Shown: positions 16,506 to 25,376 of the stretch, piece after piece | Layout: every line of letters begins with the position of its first letter | Numbering within the stretch: the first letter of the stretch is position 1 | NCBI RefSeq assembly: GCF_003467445.1 | Contig: NZ_QSGS01000005.1 | Coordinates: 62,001-126,000 of the forward strand | Source: Exiguobacterium sp. AM39-5BH | Lineage (GTDB): Bacteria > Bacillota > Bacilli > Exiguobacteriales > Exiguobacteriaceae | Length of the DNA: 64,000 nucleotides | Reading direction: 5' to 3' | The notes under the pieces: model-generated | What the model was told of the DNA's origin: nothing | The model's input: only the letters and a program-made list of their open reading frames with translations | Databases searched by the model: none | Program-made: the position numbers and the translations under genes

Positions 16506-19500
16506 ATGAATAAAAAAACCATATTTAGACAATTTATCTTATATGTGATGGTGGTGCTATTGATCAGTACATCCGTTACGCCGGCCATGGCCACGGAAAA
16601 GAATGTAACCATCGATCCATTCACATACTATGACGCCGAAATCAATGGGGTGAGCACGATGGGTGAACCGCTCTATGTGAACATCCATGATCGGATTGAA
16701 CCGCTCTCAATCCGGTCAGACGGAACGTTCACATTGACGTTGCCCAGTCGTGTCGAAGGACGTGTCATCTATTTCTATAAAAAGTCAGGAGACTTTTATC
16801 AAGTCGTCAAGCGGACACAAGCTGCTGACTTTTTAATGGATTATGCCTTCCCAGTACCAACGTTCTATGGCGTGAAGGACGGCAAGATGCGTCTGAAAAC
16901 GACAGAAAACTTAGAAATCGTTGCGGTTTATGAAGGCGTGACGCACACGGGACACGGTTTCCTTGAAATCAAACAAGGCACATCAGCAGACGTGAAAGCA
17001 TACGCCCGGGACCCTTATCGCCGAAGCGTGACGGCTACGTACCGCTTTGATGACGTGGTCCATCTCCCGTTACAGATTGATCCGTTGACACCAGGAATGT
17101 GGGAGTTGAGCGGCAAGACAGCCCCGTTTCAACATGTGCGACTGACATATGACGGACAAGCGTATGATACACAGTCAGGACCTGACGGCCGTTTCAGTAT
17201 GTGGGCACCGTTCTTCATGATGCTGTACACGAAAGGGTTCACGTACAAAGTGGAATTGATTGACGCTCATTTATTGAATCCGGTCGTCCTCGAACAGACG
17301 GTCGCGCCGCTTGTCCCTTCGGCGACACAGCCCGTTCATTTATCTGATTTTGGAAATATGGGCGAAGGGATTACTTACCCAGGTGCGACGATCGAGTATG
17401 CGGGACAAACCTTTAACGCGAATGAAGAGGGTTACTTTTTTATCCCGTGGCAGATTGACGGGACATCGAATAAAGAAATTGTCTTTAAACGAGATGGGAA
17501 AACCTATGCCGAAAAAACGGTCCGTCAATACGTGAGAGAAGATGAGTTTCCGTTCGAGTTGACGATCGAACCTTCGACGTTGTCAGGGAGAATCGCGGGG
17601 AAGACGGAGCCGAATGTCGAACTCGTCCTCAAATCCTCAAACGGTGACTTTTCATTCATGTCAGACGAAAGCGGGAATTTTACAGCGGAACTTCCGCGGT
17701 TCGAGTCTGGGGAATACACGCTCCATCTGAAGACGGGGAGCCAAATCCAACCGCTCAATCATGTAGTCAAAATCAAAGAGAGACGTGCGCTCGCGCGACC
17801 GATTCTCACGTTTGAAAACGAGACGCTTCACATCGATGCATCGACTTCGGTGCCGGTCGCGACGACCGCAGAGATTCAAATCACAAAACCAGATGGCGAA
17901 ATCGATGTCAAAACAGTTCGACTTACGTCAGGAAAAGCGTCATCGTTCATCTCATATGGCGACAGCTATCGAATCCGTACGAAATTCGATGATCAATATT
18001 CGGACTATATTAGTGGGCAGCACCAGGAAGTGAAGGCACCGAATTTTTCCACGTTCCATGAGGGGAGCACGGTCGTCGCGGGAACGGTCGAACCGTATGC
18101 GACCATCACTCTCCAATACGATAGTAGGAATTCGGATCAGAAAGTGGTGCAGACAACGGACGGGACCGGTGCTTTCTCCATGACAGTGCCGTCTCCATTG
18201 AAACTGGTCTCTTATCCTTTTGTCGTGGAACGAAAAAATGGACTTGGGAAGACGAGGTTTTCTTTAACACCGACCGATACGACTGCTCCACGAATCTACA
18301 TCGATGGTGGGGAAGGCGTTGTCGACGTATCGGAGGATGCGAAACTTGTCCGTGTGAGTGTGGATGATGAAATCAAGAGCATGACCGCCGTCTTCACGAC
18401 CGGATCTGACAAGACAGAAATGAAGTTCGATGAGACAACCACACGCTACTGGGAACTCGAGGCTTCAAAAGATGGAAAGACGTTCAAGGAGATGAACATC
18501 TCTTCGATCAATGTGACGATGGAAAACAAGGCTGGACTGAAAAAGACCGTGACGTTACGGGTCAAAGACACGACGCCTCCGACAGTCAATATCGACCGTA
18601 TCTTGTTTGGAGATCGAGTGATTCACGGAAAAACAGAACCAGGGGCGACCGTGCGTTTTGGACGCTCGGACAATACGGTAACGAAGCAGGCAGCGGCCGA
18701 CGGCAGTTTCTCATTTGAACTTCCAGGTCCAATCACGACCTATACAGCGACCATGTACTTGTTCGTCGTCAAAGACGCAGCGGGTAACCAAACGAGCAAG
18801 TATGCACAAACCCTTGACTATCCAATCAAAGACGTACGGATGAACGAGGCGGGGACAAAGCTGTGGCTCGGCAATGAAAACCGTCAGTTTAAACAACACG
18901 CCTATGACGTACTTGTGAACGGGAAACGGCTTACACTCAAAGAAGACTACATGCACTCGACGACGCTTGATTTACCGTCTCCCGTCACTTTCCCTGTCGA
19001 CGTCGAAGTCCGTTTGAAAAACGAGGACGGGACACTCAAGTACGCGTTCAAGAAGACGTTGACGAAATCATCGGTACTCTCGACACCGAAGCAACTGTAC
19101 GCCGAGTCGGGCAAGAAGACGATTAAAGGTCAACTCGACCCGTACGTCGCGTACGAGATTTATGATGCTTCCGGGAAACGGATCAAGACGAATGTCGCGA
19201 GTGGCGACGGCTCATTCGTCTCAGCAATCACGCGTCCGCTCGTCCAAAACGAATCACTCCGTGTCATTGCGAAGGACCCATTCGGTCAGACGAAATCGAT
19301 GACGTTCAAAGTGACAGACAAGACGCCACCGATTCGACCGACGGTGAACACCCTCGTCGTCCCTCTGAAGCAGGTATCCGGAAAAGCGGAAGCCGGGGCC
19401 ACGGTCCGCGTTACGTATCGTAACAAGACGTATACGACGAAAGCGGACACGAAAGGTGTATACCGTCTCGCCGTCTCGAACTGGCAAGTCGGACAAATGG

Positions 19501-19808
19501 TGTCGGTCACGGCACGTGACGCTGCCGGTAACACGTCGACGGCCACGACGACAAAAATTATGAATGCATTCAAGGCAACGTCGGTCGCACCGGTTCGGAC
19601 GACGAGCGCGGCCGTCACCGGAAAGGCTGACGCTGGTGCTTACGTGAACGTCTATTCGGGTAATCGTCAACTCGGCAAGACGATGCGCGTTTCGTCGAAA
19701 GCGACGTTCTCGGTCGCCATTCCGAAACAGAAGAAAGGGACCGTGCTCACCGTCCGCTTTACACGCGCTGGCTATGCCACCGTCGAACGGAAAGTGACCG
19801 TTTATTAA
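16506..19808 (+). CDS. Large secreted multi-domain Ig-like repeat protein
   Basis: A 1100-residue exported protein. I start at ATG 16506 (AGAGGG eight bases upstream); the frame begins at 16440 but its first 22 codons are AT-rich leader. The signal peptide ends near AMAT. The body is a chain of ten or more Ig-like modules, several with G..EP.A.V....G and D.TPP spacing, as in Big_6-type domains. The C-terminal two (from DKTPPIRPTVN) match those in the 6329 protein, sharing IPKQK.G near the end. No SLH, LPXTG or enzymatic domain is visible. The size and repeats suggest an extended surface fibre or adhesin. It is monocistronic. Confidence 0.65.
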   Translation: MNKKTIFRQFILYVMVVLLISTSVTPAMATEKNVTIDPFTYYDAEINGVSTMGEPLYVNIHDRIEPLSIRSDGTFTLTLPSRVEGRVIYFYKKSGDFYQVVKRTQAADFLMDYAFPVPTFYGVKDGKMRLKTTENLEIVAVYEGVTHTGHGFLEIKQGTSADVKAYARDPYRRSVTATYRFDDVVHLPLQIDPLTPGMWELSGKTAPFQHVRLTYDGQAYDTQSGPDGRFSMWAPFFMMLYTKGFTYKVELIDAHLLNPVVLEQTVAPLVPSATQPVHLSDFGNMGEGITYPGATIEYAGQTFNANEEGYFFIPWQIDGTSNKEIVFKRDGKTYAEKTVRQYVREDEFPFELTIEPSTLSGRIAGKTEPNVELVLKSSNGDFSFMSDESGNFTAELPRFESGEYTLHLKTGSQIQPLNHVVKIKERRALARPILTFENETLHIDASTSVPVATTAEIQITKPDGEIDVKTVRLTSGKASSFISYGDSYRIRTKFDDQYSDYISGQHQEVKAPNFSTFHEGSTVVAGTVEPYATITLQYDSRNSDQKVVQTTDGTGAFSMTVPSPLKLVSYPFVVERKNGLGKTRFSLTPTDTTAPRIYIDGGEGVVDVSEDAKLVRVSVDDEIKSMTAVFTTGSDKTEMKFDETTTRYWELEASKDGKTFKEMNISSINVTMENKAGLKKTVTLRVKDTTPPTVNIDRILFGDRVIHGKTEPGATVRFGRSDNTVTKQAAADGSFSFELPGPITTYTATMYLFVVKDAAGNQTSKYAQTLDYPIKDVRMNEAGTKLWLGNENRQFKQHAYDVLVNGKRLTLKEDYMHSTTLDLPSPVTFPVDVEVRLKNEDGTLKYAFKKTLTKSSVLSTPKQLYAESGKKTIKGQLDPYVAYEIYDASGKRIKTNVASGDGSFVSAITRPLVQNESLRVIAKDPFGQTKSMTFKVTDKTPPIRPTVNTLVVPLKQVSGKAEAGATVRVTYRNKTYTTKADTKGVYRLAVSNWQVGQMVSVTARDAAGNTSTATTTKIMNAFKATSVAPVRTTSAAVTGKADAGAYVNVYSGNRQLGKTMRVSSKATFSVAIPKQKKGTVLTVRFTRAGYATVERKVTVY

Positions 19809-19816
19809 GAATAAGC

Positions 19817-19849
19817 ACGTCTGCTCGTGAAGAGAGCAGGCGTTTTTTT
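19817..19849 (+). terminator. Terminator after the large Ig-repeat gene
   Basis: ACGTCTGCTC (19817-19826) pairs with GAGCAGGCGT (19834-19843), followed by a T-tract. Confidence 0.88.
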
Positions 19850-19890
19850 ATGTTCGATTGTACGAAAAGGTAAATAATATCCACTTTTTA

Positions 19891-19919
19891 TTGTTTATTG
19901 TTCATTTATTGGATACAAT
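19891..19919 (+). promoter_or_regulatory. Promoter of the heparinase-like gene
   Basis: TTGTTT (19891-19896) and TACAAT (19914-19919) with a 17-base spacer, 40 bases before the start codon. Confidence 0.6.
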
Positions 19920-19959
19920 TTACAAATGACAGACTTTTAGAATTGTGAGGCAAAAATAT

Positions 19960-22047
19960 ATGAACCGATTCAATAAATCAATCACCGCGGCATTTCTCAG
20001 TGGCACACTCGTCCTAGCACCGCTCGCGGCCGAGGCGAATTCTGACTTCAATGCCCGTGTCGCTCCAAAGACGACCATCCATCAGATGAAAGATAAAAAA
20101 GTCGTGCCGCTCCAAACGGTCAGCACGACGAAAGAATATCGAATCGTCCGCCCGTCCGGTTGGTATTATCTTGCCATGTCAGGTGGAAAATCGATTTATG
20201 TGAAGAAGAGCCAAGCCCAAGTCGTCCCGGCAAGGTCGCTTACGAAGGCACGGCTCACGAGCCCGGTGAACCGCGCGCTCATCCACGACTACGTGCGTTC
20301 GACGGCAGGGCACGTCCCTTACGAATACGACCGCTTGACGACGGAACAGGCGAAGCAGTTCGCCGATCGCGCGCTCCGAGGCGATTGGTACATCCCTACG
20401 GCACCGAACCGGCTCCTCGTCCCGAACATTGATACGTTCAATTGGCACAAGGACGTGCCGGCGGTCGACAGCACGTCGTATCCGTTTCAGCTGCATTACT
20501 TGACGGTGCTCAATCAGTTGACGCAAGCGTACAACGACTCCGGGAACCTCGCTTACTTACAGTACGGGGAGCGCCTCATCAAAAGCTGGACGCGCGCACA
20601 TCCCGCGTCGAACTATAAGCGTCTCAAATGGGGCTATAACGACCAAGGGACGGCCATCCGCGTGTTCCACTTGTTGAACTATTGGGACATCTACAAGAAG
20701 ACGTCGCTCCACAAAGACCCGGCCTTCACAGAACTCATGTTGAAGACGATCTATGAGCACGCTGAAATTTTGGCGTCGCCTGACTTTTACAAGACGCGGC
20801 ACAACCATGGGATTTTCCAAGACATGGCGCTGACCGCCATCGCTCAAAGTTTTCCTGAGTTTGATCAGAGCGGGGCGTGGCAAAAGCTGTCGAGCACACG
20901 ACTACAAGAACAAATCGCGCACAGCATCTCACGGGATGGCATTCATCTCGAGCATTCGCCAGGCTATCAAGTGTACGTCTACCATACGTTCGGCCGCTTC
21001 CTCGAATGGGCCGAGGCGAACGCGTTCACGTTGCCGTCGCGCATCGAGGACATCAAAGAGATTCCGGTCCAGCTCGCCTATATGATCAAGCCGAACCGGA
21101 CGTTGCCGATCTTCGGTGACACGGCCGGGCACTTACGGGCCATGAACATCATCCCGGGCACGGCGGACTACCCGGAGCTCGCCTATGCGGTCAGCGGCGG
21201 GGTCGAGGGGACAGAACCGGCACTGTTGACGAAACAGCTCGGTAGCCAGTATAGCTTCATGCGCGAATATTGGGCGAAGCCACCGCAGACGTTCTCCGGC
21301 GCGACGCAAGTCATGATGACGGCCGGCTATCATTCGAACGCCCATAAGCACGCTGACGACCTCAGCATCGACTTGTATGGGCTTGCCCGCGACTTTATCG
21401 TCGAGACGGGCCGTTACGGGTATTCGAACCGTCCGGAGCGGCGTGAAGTGTTCAAAGCCGAGTCGCACAACACGGTGCACCGCTACGGCGAAGGGCTCGA
21501 TTTGAGTGAGGGCATGGTCGGCAAGAGTCGGATCGTCTCCGTGGAGGACCTGGGGGCGACGAGCGTCGCCATCGGTGAAAGTGAACTCGTCGGGAAAGGT
21601 GGGGTCCATCGCCGGACACTTGTGTACGACAAGGCGAAGACGCTCGTCGTCTACGACAAAATCACGTCACCGGAGCCGGACATGTTCGTCCAACGTTTCC
21701 ATCTCGGTGACGGATTGAGTTTGTCGCGCGGTTCGGTCGAAACGAATGATGTCCAGTTCCGTGATGCGAGCCGCCGCACGATCCAACTGATGCAGCTCGA
21801 AACGGATGAAGATTCCTATATGTCGATTCAGCCGAGTCATCTGTCGGTCCGTGACTTTGAATGGAAGCTGCGCGAACAAGTCGTCTCCGTCGAGTACGGC
21901 ACGGACGTCCGCTACATCACGCTCATTCGGATCGACCGGTCGAACACGTATATCGAACGGGCGGAAGTCGAAGACCGCGAGACCGACTACCTCGTCACCT
22001 ATACCGTCTCAAACGGAGAGACGGGCACGTTGGCCGTACCAAAATGA
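19960..22047 (+). CDS. Secreted heparinase II/III-family polysaccharide lyase
   Basis: A 695-residue exported enzyme. The start is ATG 19960, nine bases after TGTGAGG; an in-frame GTG at 19945 lacks a site. The signal peptide ends near AEAN. Residues 45-90 look like an SH3-type strand domain. An alpha/alpha toroid follows with NHG (282-284) in NHGIFQDMAL and SRDGIHLEHSPGYQ, the usual asparagine/histidine-bearing motifs of heparinase II/III and alginate lyases. A beta-sandwich then begins near residue 455 with HKHADDLSIDLYG (His462, His464). The substrate should be a uronic-acid polysaccharide cleaved by beta-elimination; which one cannot be read from sequence. Its place next to a locus predicted to make ManNAcA polymer raises self-polymer turnover as a possibility. 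Confidence 0.75.
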   Translation: MNRFNKSITAAFLSGTLVLAPLAAEANSDFNARVAPKTTIHQMKDKKVVPLQTVSTTKEYRIVRPSGWYYLAMSGGKSIYVKKSQAQVVPARSLTKARLTSPVNRALIHDYVRSTAGHVPYEYDRLTTEQAKQFADRALRGDWYIPTAPNRLLVPNIDTFNWHKDVPAVDSTSYPFQLHYLTVLNQLTQAYNDSGNLAYLQYGERLIKSWTRAHPASNYKRLKWGYNDQGTAIRVFHLLNYWDIYKKTSLHKDPAFTELMLKTIYEHAEILASPDFYKTRHNHGIFQDMALTAIAQSFPEFDQSGAWQKLSSTRLQEQIAHSISRDGIHLEHSPGYQVYVYHTFGRFLEWAEANAFTLPSRIEDIKEIPVQLAYMIKPNRTLPIFGDTAGHLRAMNIIPGTADYPELAYAVSGGVEGTEPALLTKQLGSQYSFMREYWAKPPQTFSGATQVMMTAGYHSNAHKHADDLSIDLYGLARDFIVETGRYGYSNRPERREVFKAESHNTVHRYGEGLDLSEGMVGKSRIVSVEDLGATSVAIGESELVGKGGVHRRTLVYDKAKTLVVYDKITSPEPDMFVQRFHLGDGLSLSRGSVETNDVQFRDASRRTIQLMQLETDEDSYMSIQPSHLSVRDFEWKLREQVVSVEYGTDVRYITLIRIDRSNTYIERAEVEDRETDYLVTYTVSNGETGTLAVPK

Positions 22048-22112
22048 GAAAAGTTCGGCGCTCGTGGATGGCACCGTAAAACTTCCGTTCGATCCCAGTA
22101 TGAAAAAAGAAG

Positions 22113-22159
22113 AAGGGCGATTGGACGGACTCATGCCGGCGCAATCGCCCTTTTCTTTG
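22113..22159 (+). terminator. Terminator after the heparinase-like gene
   Basis: AAGGGCGATTG (22113-22123) pairs with CAATCGCCCTT (22142-22152), followed by TTCTTT. An A-tract on the 5' side makes it symmetric. Confidence 0.8.
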
Positions 22160-22459
22160 ATTCCACGTGATTTTTATTTTGCAGGTAGATGATCCGCTTT
22201 ACCTTGACCGCGACGCTGGCAATACGTCTATAGTCGTTGCACTCCGGGGCGGCGCATAGCTTACCTGCTTCAAAAGTCCTGACGAAAATATGATTGCCAT
22301 TGCCTATTGACTCCTACTCATAAAAATTAAAGTTTTACCTCTTTTCCGCTTGCGAACGATTGGAAACTAATTTAAAATCAGTTAAGGAAATTATAATTTT
22401 GGATATTCTTAACATATTTTCGAATGTTATTTGGATATAAAGGAAGGTAGAGGCGACAT
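22160..22459 (+). other. Intergenic region upstream of the third propeller-like gene
   Basis: About 300 bases with no supported gene. The last 120 bases are AT-rich, with TATAAT at 22392-22397 but no clear -35. GGAAGG (22442-22447) precedes the downstream start. Confidence 0.4.
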
Positions 22460-24795
22460 ATGAACAAATGGATGACAGGGACGGTACTCGCTTTGGCGTT
22501 ATGGGCAGGCGGAGAGCCGGTCCAAGCCGAACCGATTGACATGAAGAACCGACAATTGATTGTTGGGAGCGACTACGTCGTGGAACAGACGTATGACCGT
22601 GAAGCGCAAAAGAACGTCTATCATTTCGTGAACGAGGAGACGGGGGCACATGTGCGCGCCCCACTCGATAGTACATATGACATCAGCATCATCGCGTATG
22701 GGGAAGATGTGTTGATTGAGCGGTCGCGTTCGGTTGAACGTTTCAATTTGTCGACGGGCGAGTCGACGCAAATCGCATCCCCACAGTTCTATCAAGCCAT
22801 TCTCGACACGGATGCTGAACGGGGGCGAATATTGCTCAAGATGAACTTACAGGAAGGGGTCGTCATTGATCTGAATGGGAACGTGCTCCACCGCTTCACA
22901 GGCGAGGCCGCCACGTTCCTTTCGAACGGGGATGTGCTCGTGACGAGCGGCGAGAAAACGGTCATCCTCGACGCTACGACCTTTACCGAGAAAGACGCCT
23001 TCCCGATGAAAGATCGGGTCGCCTCGCTCTACTCTTTTAAAGATGAGGGCGTGGTGCTCGTTCGGACAGAGGAAGGGCTCTATTTCTATGATGACGAGAC
23101 ACGGACGTTGACGTATGAGGCGTTCGCGCATGAATATCATATCGACGGCGTCTACATGTATGATGGAAAGATGTACCTCATCAACCGGATGAAGTTGACG
23201 ACATATGACCGGAATAGCCGCGTGCTCACGACCGAGCCGTTGGAATATAGCCGCAATAGCTCGCTGTGGCTTAAAGCGACGAGCCGAGGCTTACTCATTG
23301 AAGATACGTTATACAGCGGCGAAGACGTTTACGATTTCCCGAAGTCGATTTCACTGACCGTACCGAAGACGACGAAAAACTGGTATACGCACACCGCCTA
23401 TACACCGCAGCTCGTCGTCACGACGATCGGCGGTCAAGTCCTCCGTCCCGCTTTGAACGAGACGCTCGTCGATGTCCCTACGAACGTGACGGTCCGTGAC
23501 GACCTTCGGATCACGGAACCGGGAAAAGTAGCGCTCACGTTCACGACGGCCGGTCTGACGTTCCCGTGGACCCAGACGTTCTATGACCGAGTCCCGCTCA
23601 CGGTCGAAGCATCAGGTACGTTGACCGAGATCACAGGCAAGACGGCACCGAACGCATCCGTCTGGGTCGCCTATCGCCAGTTCGATGAGACGCAATATCG
23701 CGGCACGAGCGTGCAGGCGGACGCAGAAGGTGTATACCGTCTCAAACTCGGCACAACGCTATGGGCGGGCGGGAAGATCACGGTCAGTCACTCGAGCAAC
23801 ACAAGTCTGGCTGAGAAGGTGGAAGTCACGACGACAGAGCGCGAAGCGTTTGACAATGGAGTAGCGCTCGTCTCCCTCAGCCGATATAACGGGGCCGTCT
23901 TCAAGACGCGCCGGGCGAGACGGTCGAGATCATGTATAACGACCCGTACATGCGGACGGGGGCGACCGCGGTCGCGGATGCGTCAGGCATCGTCCGTTTT
24001 AAAAACGAATTCCCAATAAATGGGCGCGTCTACTACAAACTAGGGCGTGATACCGATGAGTCTTACCGGATGGAGACGGTGAAAGAGGAGTATGGCTTAC
24101 CGACCATCGATGTGACCGATGTCCTACTCATGAAAACAAATGCCGTCTTTTCTTTGAAAAAGGATGCGGGGGTGAGCGTCCGTTTCCTTGTGGACGGACA
24201 AGTCGTGACGGCGAAACAGCTGTCATCGACTCGCTACCAGCTCCCGGTCAAACCGGGCGCGACCGTTACGATTCGTGCGACGAACCGGACGAGAACCCGC
24301 GATGAAACGGTCGTCTTACCGGCGACGTTGCTCAGCCAGTTGAAAATTAACAATGAAATCAGCTCATGGACGGGCATTTTCTTGCCGAACTCGGCCGTCA
24401 CGTTGACGGGACCGAATGGGGTGACGAAAGCGACAGCTAGTGCGACAGGCCGGGTGACGCTACGCTTCCCACGCTTCACGACGGGGCAAACGGTGACGCT
24501 CTTGAGCAAGGATGGAATATTCCGTCATCAACAGAAGATGGCGGTCACGGAAGGGATCACCCCGAGCATCACGGTCGGTGTCATCACGAGTACGAGCCGT
24601 TCGGTCTCGGCGAAAGCGAACATCAGCTACGGTACGCTCACCGTGTCGCGCGGGACGACGGTGCTCGCCACGCGTAATGTGGCAGCAACGAGTTCGTCAC
24701 TCGCCATCGCCCCGCAGCGCAAAGGGACGAAACTGACAGTCAAGCTCGTCACGCCGCGAGGCAAAGTGGCGACTAAAACGGTTTACGTTAAATAA
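22460..24795 (+). CDS. Secreted propeller-like protein with Ig-like repeats (frame broken near 23910)
   Basis: The frame from 22460 stops at 24019 with an Arg-rich nonsense tail. The sensible continuation (DAPGETVEIMYNDPY or, repaired, KTRPGETVEIMYNDP) is in the -1 frame to 24795. One extra C at 23911-23912 restores 778 residues. A signal peptide ends near VQAE. Residues 25-290 carry propeller-like repeats, as in the 12042 and 13707 proteins. A BIG2-like segment and then about four Ig-like modules follow (GKTAPNASVWV, SSWTGIFLPNSAVTLTGP). The end (IAPQRKGTKLTVKLV) resembles the C-termini of the 6329 and 16506 proteins. So this gene joins both secretome families of the region. No anchor motif is seen. 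Confidence 0.6.
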
Positions 24796-24830
24796 AAATG
24801 AATGAGGCGATGTGTCTCGAGGGAGGAACT

Positions 24831-25337
24831 ATGAGCCGTGCAGAGTTACGAATGAAACAGAAAATGAAGAGATGGGTGCAACTCGCCATCGCCTGTGTCC
24901 TTTTATTGACCGGGGTGTTCTGGACACAAGCCGAGGACGACGCGGACGCGAACTCGGAGCTGTTGCCATCGGTGACAGGAGAGGCGCTGACGTTTAGCGG
25001 GACGGCGCTCCGTTTTGACCCGAAGAACGGACCGTATATCCTTGCGAACGCGTCGCACTATCCGCTCGGGTTCAAAACGGTGACCATCGACCCGAACCGT
25101 GGCTATGTGACAATCCGGCGCGACCGTGTCGACTCGGTCGTCTCGATTATTGTCGATCCGGACGAAACGCTCGTAGCCCGCGGCATTACGATCGGCGCTT
25201 CGGGCGGCGGTGTCGTCACAAACTTGTTTTTCTATCAAAACGGCCGTCTGCTCAACTTGGCGGACCCTGCTGATTACGCGATTGTTGCTGGGCCGTTCTC
25301 GAACGCCTGGATCACCATCATCAGCCAACCGAAATAA
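24831..25337 (+). CDS. Small membrane-anchored or exported protein, unknown
   Basis: A 168-residue protein. ATG 24831 lies four bases after GGGAGGA, a slightly short spacing; an upstream ATG at 24798 has no site. A basic N-terminus is followed by a hydrophobic segment at about residues 20-37, so it is either an uncleaved anchor or a signal peptide (FWTQAE). The remaining 125 residues are strand-rich, with a Gly-rich turn (ITIGASGGGVVTNLFFYQNG). The gap to the 22460 gene is 35 bases, so the two are probably co-transcribed. I do not recognise the family. Confidence 0.5.
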   Translation: MSRAELRMKQKMKRWVQLAIACVLLLTGVFWTQAEDDADANSELLPSVTGEALTFSGTALRFDPKNGPYILANASHYPLGFKTVTIDPNRGYVTIRRDRVDSVVSIIVDPDETLVARGITIGASGGGVVTNLFFYQNGRLLNLADPADYAIVAGPFSNAWITIISQPK

Positions 25338-25376
25338 GCCCAGCTCTCGCCGGTTCGCGAGGAGGCCTGGGTTTAG
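25338..25376. terminator. Terminator between convergent genes
   Basis: CCCAG (25339-25343) pairs with CTGGG (25367-25371), with an inner CTCGC/GCGAG helix. T residues follow on the forward side. Confidence 0.6.

Noticed and set aside
23932..24795. Independent gene starting at ATG 23932
   Set aside because: It has no ribosome binding site, starts in mid-domain and joins smoothly to the upstream frame after adding one base.
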